Shown: positions 1 to 5,950, counted from the first letter of the stretch. The stretch is 7,697 bases of DNA from CAZAGT01 sp964484515 (GCA_964484515.1 CAZAGT010000250.1:1-7697); one strand, 5' to 3'. The notes: generated by a model from the sequence alone, not told the origin. Program-made: numbers and translations.

Positions 1-333
1 TGGAAGAGCAACGACCTTGAAGATAAAGATCCTCACACCCGGGCGCGAGAATGGGACTACGATCTTCAGTTGGCCTGCTACCGGTATGCCCTCGAGCGGA
101 TCCTCGACGAGAGAGTAGGGGCGCTCTACCTCTATTTCACGGATGGGGGACACCTCGTCCCGATTCAGAGCGGCGAAGAGATCGAGACGATTATCGAGGA
201 GATGCTTGCAGAGGTGGCCGACTACGAGCACAACCGGGAGCGGTGGGTCGCGGACCTCAGGGAGATCAAAAAGGACCCCCAACAGTGCCGGCGCTGCGAA
301 TATGGGCGGCTATGCAGGCAAAAGACGCTTTAG
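1..333 (+). CDS. RecB/AddB-like PD-(D/E)XK nuclease, C-terminal part (5' end outside window)
   Basis: The reading frame is open from base 1 to a TAG at 331-333 and gives 110 residues, so the start lies upstream of the window. It begins WKSN, which fits the end of the (D)-x-K-S-N active-site motif of RecB-family nucleases (their usual form is DYKSN); the preceding Asp is off the edge. QLACY (residues 23-27) is the QxxxY motif of this superfamily. CRRCEYGRLC (residues 96-105) is a CX2CX5C cluster, the C-terminal part of the 4Fe-4S site in AddB and Cas4-type nucleases, where a fourth Cys lies upstream of the nuclease core. The protein probably cuts or resects DNA ends, alone or fused to a UvrD-type helicase; the missing N-terminus prevents choosing between AddA/AddB, a stand-alone nuclease and Cas4. 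There are no CRISPR repeats in the window. The family call is firm; the exact subfamily is not. Confidence 0.85.
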   Translation, partial: WKSNDLEDKDPHTRAREWDYDLQLACYRYALERILDERVGALYLYFTDGGHLVPIQSGEEIETIIEEMLAEVADYEHNRERWVADLREIKKDPQQCRRCEYGRLCRQKTL

Positions 334-345
334 GTTAGAGGTTCG

Positions 346-407
346 AGGCCCGAGGTTTGAGAAAAACAATCCGGAACTCTTCATCTCTTGCCTTTCACCT
401 CGGGCCT
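346..407. repeat. 11-bp inverted repeat downstream of the nuclease gene
   Basis: AGGCCCGAGGT at 346-356 is repeated as its exact reverse complement at 397-407, with 40 bp between. It begins 12 bp after the nuclease stop codon. It could form a long-loop hairpin in the nuclease transcript, but the loop is large and no T-run directly follows the second arm, so a terminator role is only a guess. The sequence could also be part of a dispersed intergenic repeat. Confidence 0.5.
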
Positions 408-504
408 TGCGCCTTTTCTATAGATCGCAGTGGCTTGCCCTTTTAAATCGGCTTTGCCGTCACGCACAGCGAGAATTCAACAGGGCGAGGATGAAGGTAA
501 CGCA

Positions 505-545
505 GCCCTTCGGCTTTGCTCAGGGCCGTGAGCAGGTCGAACGGC
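505..545. repeat. REP/MITE-like imperfect palindrome between convergent genes
   Basis: The segment has two imperfectly complementary arms, CCCTTCGGCTTTGCTCAGGG (506-525) and CCGTGAGCAGGTCGAACGG (526-544). Both contain a TTCG...GCTCA core when read inward. Read on the minus strand it has the form GTTCGACCTGCTCA...CTGAGC...GAAGGG, which I recognise as a short dispersed repeat common between genes in many environmental bacteria. It lies about 25 bp beyond the rtcB stop codon, between two genes that converge, where such hairpins often protect transcript ends or help termination. It also explains the spurious open frame running through this gap. Confidence 0.6.
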
Positions 546-569
546 AGATGAAGGTTTTGCGGCAGCCTC

Positions 570-2018
570 CTAGCCTTTGATGACGCCTAAAGGCCTTAGC
601 CGAGCCACCTTTCGGGCCAGGCCGGCCCGATGGACCACCTCGACGACTTCCGACACGTCCTTATAGGCCTCGGGGACCTCCTCCTTGAGCGTCCGCTTGC
701 CCCGCGATTGGACGTGGATCCCCTTGTCCTCCAATTCGCGGTTGATGGCGCGTCCCTTCGTGATCTTGAGGGCCTGACTGCGGCTCAGGACGCGGCCGGC
801 CCCGTGACAGCTGGAGCCGAAGGTCTGTTCCATGGCGCCCTGAGCGCCGGCGAGGACGTAGGAATGGGTCCCCATGTCGCCCGGGATCAGGACGGGTTGG
901 CCGGCCCGGCGATAGACCTCGGGCACGTTGGGGTGGCCGGGCGGGAGTGAGCGGGTGGCCCCCTTGCGATGGACACAAAGCTGAACCTCTTTGCCATCCA
1001 CGATGTGGCGTTCTGTCTTCGCGATGTTGTGACAGACATCGTAGAGGAGTCTCATGCCCAGCTCTCTTGGGCCGATAGAGAGGGCCCTCTGAAGGGTCTC
1101 GTGGGTGAGGTGCATCAGCACCTGGCGGTTGGCCCAGGCATAATTCGCGGCACAGGCCATGGCCGTGAGGTAACGGTCTCCGAGGCTCGACCCGATCGGT
1201 GCGCATGCCAGTTGCCGGTCCGGCAATTCGTACCCCTTGGGTCCGGTCTGCTGGGCCATGGCCTTCAGGAAATCGTCGCATATCTGGTGCCCGAAGCCGC
1301 GAGAGCCGGAATGGATCATGACGGTGAGCTGCCCTTCAAAGAGATGAAAGAGTTCAGCGGCTCGAGGATCGTAGATCTCATCGACGACCTGGACCTCAAG
1401 GAAGTGATTCCCGGACCCCAGCGTCCCCAACTGGTCGAGCCCTCGCTTGACGGCCCGGTCGCTCAGGACGTCCGGTTCGGCACCGGCCAGGGTTCCGCGA
1501 TCCTCCGTTTTATCGAGGTCGGCCCGATCCCCAAATCCGTTCTTGACGGCCCAAGCGGCACCCTCGGCAGCGACCCCGGCCTCGTCCCGTTTTGAAAGGT
1601 GTACCGCCCCCTTCGAACCCACACCGGTCGGTATGTCCCTGAAAAGGGCCGCCACCAGGTCCTTCATCATGGGCCTCGTCTCGCTTGCCTTGAGGTTGGT
1701 CGTCATGATGCGGCAGCCGCAGTTGATGTCGTACCCAACCCCGCCGGGAGAGACGATGCCGTCCTCCATGCGAAAGGCCGCGACCCCGCCGATGGAGAAG
1801 CCGTAACCCGTGTGGATGTCGGGCATGCCCAGGGAGTGCTTCACGATCCCGGGCAGCGTGGCCACGTTGGCAACCTGGACCAGGCTCTGATCGCCCTCGA
1901 CGTCCTTGATGAGCCGGGGGCTCGAAAACACCATCCCCGGCACCCGCATCTTCCCGCTCTTGGGGATGCGCCAGCGGCAATCATCGATCTTTTCAAGTCT
2001 GATCTTCGTGCTAGACAT
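570..2018 (-). CDS. rtcB: RNA-splicing/repair ligase RtcB
   Basis: This 482-residue protein has the length of the archaeal-type/long bacterial RtcB group. RtcB joins RNA 2',3'-cyclic phosphate (or 3'-phosphate) ends to 5'-OH ends using GTP and Mn2+, in tRNA splicing or RNA repair. The active site looks complete by comparison with known RtcB: D97 and C100 in GYDINCG, H205 in GNHFLEV, H236 in IHSGSRG and H330 in CHNIAK match the metal ligands. H405 in SSCHGAGRVLSR is the histidine that becomes guanylylated. Conserved blocks PDIHTGYGFSIGG (66-78) and PGDMGTHSY (379-387) are present. The ATG at 2018 lies inside the end of the archease gene (8-bp overlap) and is preceded by an AGGGTGA ribosome-binding site, so the two are translationally coupled. 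The protein is cytoplasmic. No RtcR regulator or rtcA is visible in the window. Confidence 0.97.
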   Translation of the reverse strand: MSSTKIRLEKIDDCRWRIPKSGKMRVPGMVFSSPRLIKDVEGDQSLVQVANVATLPGIVKHSLGMPDIHTGYGFSIGGVAAFRMEDGIVSPGGVGYDINCGCRIMTTNLKASETRPMMKDLVAALFRDIPTGVGSKGAVHLSKRDEAGVAAEGAAWAVKNGFGDRADLDKTEDRGTLAGAEPDVLSDRAVKRGLDQLGTLGSGNHFLEVQVVDEIYDPRAAELFHLFEGQLTVMIHSGSRGFGHQICDDFLKAMAQQTGPKGYELPDRQLACAPIGSSLGDRYLTAMACAANYAWANRQVLMHLTHETLQRALSIGPRELGMRLLYDVCHNIAKTERHIVDGKEVQLCVHRKGATRSLPPGHPNVPEVYRRAGQPVLIPGDMGTHSYVLAGAQGAMEQTFGSSCHGAGRVLSRSQALKITKGRAINRELEDKGIHVQSRGKRTLKEEVPEAYKDVSEVVEVVHRAGLARKVARLRPLGVIKG

Positions 2019-2439
2019 CGAAAATCACCCTGGCCTCCCACCGGCCGCCCCGAGGGGCGACCTCGATTTGATGGTACGTGACGGCCTTGATATCGGTCAG
2101 GACTTCATGGATCTCCGGATCGAATAAAACACCCTCGACCGTTGCCCGCAGCCTCTCGGGCCCCAGCTCATGGATATCAAAAGACGTGGCCACCACCCCT
2201 TCGCCCTCGAAGAGGTACAGGACCTCGCCCAGCCAGCGGACCATCAGGTCGGCGAGGTCTTCGCCCTCACAGGCGATTTCCTTGCGTTCCGTGGGTTTTA
2301 CGGTGGGACCCGCGATCATGAGATCCATCAAGGCTCGGGCCGCGTTTTGAAAGAGATCCTGCGAGTCCTCCCCAGGCACCCGAATACCCAGGTCCGCGGT
2401 GTGGTCGATCACTTCATAAATCGGCATCGCTTTATTCAT
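2011..2439 (-). CDS. Archease, RtcB activator
   Basis: The protein has 142 residues, normal for archease, a small cytoplasmic metal-binding protein that speeds RtcB guanylylation, allows multiple turnover and broadens nucleotide use. Diagnostic features are the N-terminal YEVIDHTADLGIRV (residues 8-21, the HTAD motif), NAARALMDLM (32-41), DLMVRWLGEVLYLFE (64-78), the KAVTYHQIEV block (118-127) and the C-terminal VIFDV, whose penultimate Asp is the conserved acidic residue near the end of the family. The ATG at 2439 is preferred; an in-frame ATG at 2427 would remove only MNKA. The frame stays open further upstream, but that extension is antisense to the HEAT-like gene and unlike any archease, so it is rejected. 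No clear Shine-Dalgarno sequence precedes 2439; a TATAAA element sits only a few bases before it, so the transcript may have little or no leader. It overlaps rtcB by 8 bp and is first in the operon. Confidence 0.95.
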   Translation of the reverse strand: MNKAMPIYEVIDHTADLGIRVPGEDSQDLFQNAARALMDLMIAGPTVKPTERKEIACEGEDLADLMVRWLGEVLYLFEGEGVVATSFDIHELGPERLRATVEGVLFDPEIHEVLTDIKAVTYHQIEVAPRGGRWEARVIFDV

Positions 2440-2460
2440 ATAACTTTTATACAGTTTAAC
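2440..2460. promoter_or_regulatory. 21-bp AT-rich divergent start region
   Basis: This spacer separates the archease ATG (minus, 2439) from the GTG start proposed for the HEAT-like gene (plus, 2461). It is far more AT-rich than its surroundings. On the plus strand it contains TATACA about 8 bp before the GTG; on the minus strand it contains TATAAA about 6 bp before the ATG. Both look like -10 boxes placed for leaderless or very short-leader transcripts, with the -35 regions lying in the opposite gene. No Shine-Dalgarno sequence fits on either side. This reading rests on position and composition only. Confidence 0.4.
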
Positions 2461-2889
2461 GTGCCCATCGCACAATTCAAGCCGGAGAAGGCCGTAGCCC
2501 ACGCCCTGGCGAAATTTGGTCCCATGGACGAGATGGCCGATAAGCTCTGGGACAAGTATGACGGGTTGAAGTTCGAGCGGAAAGACGAGATGCCCTACAT
2601 CCTGAACGGCCTCAGCGACCCAAAGTTGACCGAGCGCCTCTTGGCGATCCTGGATCGGCGGGAGGACCATCAGCTCATGGTGGGGGCCTTGACGGTGCTC
2701 GCCATCGGGGGGAGCCCGGCGGCCATACCTGCGCTCAGATCGAAGCTCGTGGAGTGGGAGGGCAAGGTCTCGGATAATCCCGACCCCGCAGCGCCGGTCA
2801 TCTATTACACCCCACTGCGGATCAAGGCGCAGGAGGCCATCACCAAGATCGAGGAAAGGGCCGGGACATCCGTGGCGAAACAGGGCTAG
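2461..2889 (+). CDS. Small HEAT-repeat-like protein, function unknown
   Basis: The 142-residue protein is soluble, with no signal peptide or membrane segment. Its middle and end read as paired amphipathic helices: LSDPKLTERLLAIL (51-64), HQLMVGALTVLAIGG (70-84), SPAAIPALRSKLVEWE (85-100) and PLRIKAQEAITKIEERAG (118-135). This resembles HEAT/PBS-lyase-like repeats, which serve as protein- or nucleic-acid-binding scaffolds. No catalytic motif is visible. The GTG at 2461 is chosen because the residues before ATG 2524 (AQFKPEKAVAHALAKFG) already look coding; ATG 2524 is the alternative and would give 121 residues. The gene diverges from archease-rtcB and converges on the DUF3299 gene with a 24-bp gap. 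Sharing a start region with the RNA-repair operon might mean shared control, but no functional link can be read from the sequence. Confidence 0.75.
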   Translation: MPIAQFKPEKAVAHALAKFGPMDEMADKLWDKYDGLKFERKDEMPYILNGLSDPKLTERLLAILDRREDHQLMVGALTVLAIGGSPAAIPALRSKLVEWEGKVSDNPDPAAPVIYYTPLRIKAQEAITKIEERAGTSVAKQG

Positions 2890-2913
2890 GGAGATTCTGG
2901 GGGTCGCAGCCGC

Positions 2914-3477
2914 TTATTCCTCGCGGGTGGTCGAATCGCAGGTCAGGCCCTCCATGCGATAGATGAAGCCTTCATCCGGCTCCGGATCAACCCTGAACTT
3001 GCCGACACAGGAGACCGGGTCCAGCCGGTAGAAGGTGGTCGGCTTATCCATCTCCACGAACACGTACTGATTGTACTGGGGACGCGGTCCGTAACAGCAG
3101 GTCTGGGTGCTGCGCAGGAGGCAGAAGTACTGAATCTCCTTCCCCTCCTGAAGCGGGTACATGAACCCGGTCAGGCGGACCTTGCGGCCATCTAGCTTCT
3201 TGACGATTTCGGGGGCGGGTGAGTTGTTGCTCACGTCGTAATTCCACTCCATCAGAGTCTTGAAGGTCAGGGGCGTCTCCTTGATCTTTTCCAGATTGAG
3301 CTCTTCTTCCACAATCCCGATCGTTGAATGCCCGGCCGGGCCCTCTTCTTTCTTGATGACCACGCCGCCTTTTTGCACGGTTTCGGTCTGCTTGTCTTCA
3401 GCTTGCGCCGTGGTCAATGTGATCCCGGCAGCACAAATCATCGCTACGGCGACGCTTAATATGATTATTCCCTTCAT
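2914..3477 (-). CDS. Secreted DUF3299-family protein linked to ABC transporter
   Basis: The protein has 187 residues from the ATG at 3477. Residues 1-26 form a Sec signal peptide: a basic MK, a hydrophobic core (IIILSVAVAMICAAGITL) and AQA before the likely cleavage site. The mature part has the DUF3299 pattern: MEWNYDV (76-82), a proline then LDGRKVRLTGFMYPLQEG (95-112), the CCYGPRPQYNQYVFVEM block (127-143) and C157. Cysteines at 119, 127, 128, 157 and 180 could bind metal or form disulfides. The in-frame GTG at 3492 is rejected because an AAGGAG ribosome-binding site (3483-3488) lies five bases before ATG 3477. It follows the ABC permease gene by 142 bp, which contains its own promoter candidate. 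As I recall, a similar ATPase-permease-DUF3299 group occurs in Pseudomonas (PA4063-PA4066 region) under zinc control; by analogy this may be a periplasmic partner of the transporter. The molecular function is unknown. Confidence 0.85.
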   Translation of the reverse strand: MKGIIILSVAVAMICAAGITLTTAQAEDKQTETVQKGGVVIKKEEGPAGHSTIGIVEEELNLEKIKETPLTFKTLMEWNYDVSNNSPAPEIVKKLDGRKVRLTGFMYPLQEGKEIQYFCLLRSTQTCCYGPRPQYNQYVFVEMDKPTTFYRLDPVSCVGKFRVDPEPDEGFIYRMEGLTCDSTTREE

Positions 3478-3556
3478 GCGGACTCCTTCCACTATCCTTT
3501 CCGAGCCAATGCGCTCTTCGGACGCACCATCCGAGGTGATCGGGCGTTCGCATCAA

Positions 3557-3584
3557 TTCATAGCATTTAACTCAGATAGGTCAA
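3557..3584 (-). promoter_or_regulatory. Sigma70-type promoter for the DUF3299 gene
   Basis: On the minus strand TTGACC (3579-3584) is followed after 16 bp by TATGAA (3557-3562), with TG one base before it, giving an extended -10. Transcription would begin near 3550, about 70 bases before the DUF3299 ATG. The promoter sits in the gap after the permease stop codon, so the third gene of the ABC group can be expressed separately from the first two. The match is good, but promoter calls by eye in a GC-rich genome are fallible. Confidence 0.55.
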
Positions 3585-3619
3585 GGGGCTTGGCTCTCTT
3601 TCCAGTGGCTGCGATCTTG

Positions 3620-4867
3620 CTAGGATACCGGTGAGAGATTTTGGAGCACCCCTAGCCGGTAGGCCTGGAGGCCCGGGACCAGGCCGGCTAAGAACCCCAA
3701 GAGTACGGCCCCCGGGATGATCAGCCAGTCGATCAGGGAGATGTAACTGGCCGTAAAGCCGACCCCGGTTTCGACTTTGATGAAGTGGGCGCCCACGCCG
3801 ATTAGCCAGTGGCCCAAAGCCAGCCCCAAAATCCCTCCCAGGAGGCTGATGATCAGGGCCTCGGAGATGACCAGGCCCATGACCGTGTTCCGGGTGGCCC
3901 CCAGGGCGCGAAAGAGGGCCAGATCGCGCCGCATCTCCCGCAGGGACTGCAGCAGGCTGAAAAAGAGGAACAGGGAGGAGAGGGCCGTCAGGATGATCGC
4001 AATCGCGATCAGGACACGGTCCATCCAGCCGATGATGTTGTGGAGCCTCGGCATCACCTCGGCCGGCACCACGAGCTGGTTCTGGTCCGACTGGTTGATC
4101 GCAAACTTGAGGTCCTGGATCCCGGGGTGAATGGCGCCGCCCCGGATGCGTTTGATCTTCAGGTAGGCACCGCTGATCTCGCGGTACTCCTCGTCGGTCG
4201 CCATGCGGGCGGTCTCCTGCGGATGACCCTCGAGGCCGTAAAACGTCTCCAGGGGGATGTAGATGGCGCGGTCGTGGGGCGTGCCGGTGGGGGCGAGAAT
4301 GCCCACGAATGTCATCACGTCCTTGTGCACAGGGCCCGTCTCCTGCACGCCGCAGACCGGGTTGAAGGTCTGTCCCAGCTTGATGTTCAGCTCCTTGGCG
4401 GCTGCCCAGCCCGCCACCGCCTCGTGCGATTTCTGGAAGGGGCGGCCCTGGCCCCCCTTCTCCGCGGCAAAGGTGAACTTTTTCCCGGGCAGGTACTCGA
4501 ATTCGCTCAGGAACCGGGGGTCGATCGCGTTGACCCGGACCCCCCCGTAGGAATGGCCCACCACGAAGGGGATGGCCTGCTCGACGATCCGCTCCTTCTC
4601 CACGGCCTTGTAATAGCTCCACTTGATCTTGCCCGGCATGTCCTCCAGGTGGTAGACGGCGTTGAGCACGATCTGGAGCGGCGATCCCTTCGGAGCGAGG
4701 ATCGCGTCCACGCCGAGCCCCACCTCGGTAAAGGTCTTCTGGGACTGCTCCTTGAAGGAGTAGACCGCTACAAGTAAAGCGATCCCCATGGCGATGCTGA
4801 CCGCTGCCAGCATGTTGGAGAAGCGGTGGTGCCTGAGGCTCTTGAGAACGATCTTCCAGAAACTCAT
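3620..4867 (-). CDS. ABC transporter permease, MacB/FtsX-LolC-like
   Basis: The protein has 415 residues and the MacB-type architecture: one N-terminal membrane helix (about 19-38, MLAAVSIAMGIALLVAVYSF), a long extracytoplasmic domain (about 40-285), then three helices. The first two are near 288-312 (VLIAIAIILTALSSLFLFF) and 328-355 (VMGLVISEALIISLLGGILG); the third is near the C-terminus (WLIIPGAVLLGFLAGLVPGL). REMRRDLALFRALGATR after the second helix is the usual cytoplasmic coupling segment of MacB/FtsX/LolCE permeases (consensus RRREIALLRALGA). Such permeases transmit ATPase motion to the periplasm rather than carry substrate through a channel. The ATG at 4867 overlaps the ATPase stop as ATGA and follows an AGGAGG ribosome-binding site; the longer upstream frame runs into the ATPase gene and is rejected. 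It probably works as a dimer with two ATPase copies. The substrate is unknown; lipoprotein, metal or peptide handling are all possible. Confidence 0.9.
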   Translation of the reverse strand: MSFWKIVLKSLRHHRFSNMLAAVSIAMGIALLVAVYSFKEQSQKTFTEVGLGVDAILAPKGSPLQIVLNAVYHLEDMPGKIKWSYYKAVEKERIVEQAIPFVVGHSYGGVRVNAIDPRFLSEFEYLPGKKFTFAAEKGGQGRPFQKSHEAVAGWAAAKELNIKLGQTFNPVCGVQETGPVHKDVMTFVGILAPTGTPHDRAIYIPLETFYGLEGHPQETARMATDEEYREISGAYLKIKRIRGGAIHPGIQDLKFAINQSDQNQLVVPAEVMPRLHNIIGWMDRVLIAIAIILTALSSLFLFFSLLQSLREMRRDLALFRALGATRNTVMGLVISEALIISLLGGILGLALGHWLIGVGAHFIKVETGVGFTASYISLIDWLIIPGAVLLGFLAGLVPGLQAYRLGVLQNLSPVS

Positions 4868-5553
4868 GATGGACCTCCTGCGACCGGGCTCTGGTAGGCA
4901 CGGTTCAGCTCCAGGAACGTCACGGTCTTTTCGAACAGGGAAATCACTTCCTTCTCGTGCGTGACCAGGACCAGGGTGCATCCGTGCCGGTCACACATGT
5001 TGATCAGCATACGGAGGACATCCTCCTTGTTGATCGGGTGGAGCGAGGCGGTCGGCTCGTCCGCCAGGAGGACCTTGGGGCGGTTTGCCAGCGCCCTGGC
5101 CACGGCCACCCGCTGCTGCTCTCCGGAGGACATGTTGGAGGGGCGGTACTTCAAGCGATGCGAAAGCCCGACATCGTCCAGGAGCTGTTCGGCCTCCTCC
5201 GGATCGGGCTTGCGCGGTGAAAAGGTCATACCCATGAGGACGTTCTCCAGGGCCGTGAACCCCTGAAGCAGGTTGAAGTTCTGGTAGATGTAGCCGATGT
5301 AGCGGGACCGGAAGCGATCCCGCTCGGCCTCCGACATCTTATCCAGGGATTGTCCGCACACGGCGACCGTCCCCTTGGAGGCGGGCAGGAGCCCGGCCAA
5401 GGTGTGGAGCAGGGTCGATTTGCCGGAGCCCGAGGGCCCAAAGACCGCCACCCGGTCCCCCTCCGCCACATGCCACTCGGGGACATCCAGGACCGTGAGG
5501 GGATCTTTACCCGTGTTGAAGGTGATCTGAAGCGAGTCGAGCTTGATGATCAT
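4864..5553 (-). CDS. ABC transporter ATP-binding protein, LolD/MacB-like
   Basis: The 229-residue protein is a single nucleotide-binding domain of the LolD/MacB/FtsE size class, acting on the cytoplasmic face of the inner membrane. Walker A is GPSGSGKST (39-47), the Q-loop is YQNFNLL (Q91), Walker B is VLLADEP (161-167) with catalytic E166, and the switch His is H199 in VTHEKE. Two motifs depart from consensus: the signature is MSSGEQQR (141-148) instead of LSGGQ, and the D-loop after Walker B reads TASLHP, with His172 where Asp is usual. The essential catalytic residues remain, so activity is expected. The ATG at 5553 has GGAGG nine bases before it. It is first in the group, coupled to the permease by a 4-bp overlap. 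Two to three hundred bases of non-coding, hairpin-rich DNA lie upstream. Confidence 0.93.
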   Translation of the reverse strand: MIIKLDSLQITFNTGKDPLTVLDVPEWHVAEGDRVAVFGPSGSGKSTLLHTLAGLLPASKGTVAVCGQSLDKMSEAERDRFRSRYIGYIYQNFNLLQGFTALENVLMGMTFSPRKPDPEEAEQLLDDVGLSHRLKYRPSNMSSGEQQRVAVARALANRPKVLLADEPTASLHPINKEDVLRMLINMCDRHGCTLVLVTHEKEVISLFEKTVTFLELNRAYQSPVAGGPS

Positions 5554-5588
5554 GACTCATAGCCTCCAATCGAGAGATTCGATCGTCG

Positions 5589-5610
5589 TTATTAGCATAC
5601 TTTGTAATAA
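5589..5610. promoter_or_regulatory. TTATTA-N10-TAATAA dyad upstream of ABC operon
   Basis: TTATTA (5589-5594) and TAATAA (5605-5610) form a perfect 6-bp inverted repeat with 10 bases between, 35 to 57 bp upstream of the ATPase start, in a locally AT-rich stretch. The placement suits a promoter or operator for the ABC genes. It does not match the classical Fur or Zur 7-1-7 palindrome closely enough to name a regulator, though a metal regulator would fit the DUF3299 context. This is tentative. Confidence 0.35.
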
Positions 5611-5698
5611 TGGGAAACAAGAACCCTCAATCACTCTTGATTTATGATCGCCTCCCTGAGAATGGAGGAAAGGAGAAGAGAGGCCCATGCGTCTTTGT

Positions 5699-5739
5699 CC
5701 CCCTCTTGTCAAGGATGCTCCATGGTGACGAGAAGGGGG
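5699..5739. repeat. Long hairpin-forming inverted repeat
   Basis: CCCCCTCTTGTCA (5699-5711) pairs with TGACGAGAAGGGGG (5726-5739): 13 pairs including one G-T wobble, with one bulged A at 5733 and a 14-base loop. The wobble is favourable only in a plus-strand transcript; in a minus-strand RNA it becomes an A-C mismatch. No T-run follows either arm, so it is not an ordinary intrinsic terminator. A second small stem (CCTCC 5651-5655 with GGAGG 5664-5668) lies beside it. It sits about 145-185 bp upstream of the ABC ATPase start, in a region with no convincing gene. Its role is unknown: a regulatory leader, a repeat remnant or a protein-binding site are all possible. Confidence 0.5.
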
Positions 5740-5845
5740 TAAATCATGTGAAGGCAATCATGGAAACAGCAGCGCTGGGCTCATGGAGGATTTATTGCAG
5801 CTACTAAATAAGATGATCTCGCAAGAAGTCGAAAATGCATTCTTT

Positions 5846-5950
5846 CCGTCATTCCGGCGAACCCCGGATCAGGTCCGGGGCAGGCACCGGAAGCCAGTGT
5901 TTTGCCGTGCTCAAAAACTCCTGGACCCCGTTTTTCAACGTGGTGACGAC
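5846..5950. repeat. Nested palindromic intergenic repeat (REP/MITE-like)
   Basis: The innermost stem is CCCCGGA (5862-5868) with TCCGGGG (5874-5880) around a 5-base loop. It is enclosed by TTCCGG (5852-5857) with CCGGAA (5887-5892), and the whole by CGTCA (5847-5851) with TGACG (5944-5948). A further CCAG/CTGG pair (5894-5897, 5921-5924) falls between. The motif GTCATTCCGGCGAA is the recognised start of a dispersed repeat found in many proteobacterial and related genomes, whose usual mistranslation is PGPDPGFAGMTE. It begins 24 bp beyond the cytochrome stop codon and may stabilise that transcript's 3' end. Other copies would be expected elsewhere in the genome. Confidence 0.75.

Noticed and set aside
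1..333. Cas4 with a CRISPR locus
   Set aside because: The Cys cluster fits Cas4 but also AddB and related nucleases; no CRISPR repeats or other cas genes are present in the window.
969..1595. A 208-codon plus-strand open frame opposite rtcB
   Set aside because: It is antisense to rtcB, which has all its active-site residues; no motif or start signal supports the other strand.
2440..2670. Upstream extension of the archease frame by about 77 residues
   Set aside because: It lies antisense to the HEAT-like gene, resembles no archease N-terminus, and archease homologs start near YEVIDHTAD.
3809..4777. A 322-codon plus-strand open frame opposite the permease
   Set aside because: It is antisense to a well-supported gene, lacks recognisable motifs and has GC-rich mirror composition.
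3567..4901. A 444-codon open frame on the minus strand, overlapping most of the permease gene in another frame
   Set aside because: Its translation is dominated by Arg, Pro and Gly, has no domain, and is the expected by-product of a GC-rich gene; the permease frame has clear membrane helices and a ribosome-binding site.
5557..5757. A 66-codon minus-strand frame just before the ABC ATPase
   Set aside because: It runs through the hairpin and dyad region, has no motif or ribosome-binding site, and overlaps the ATPase start by chance.
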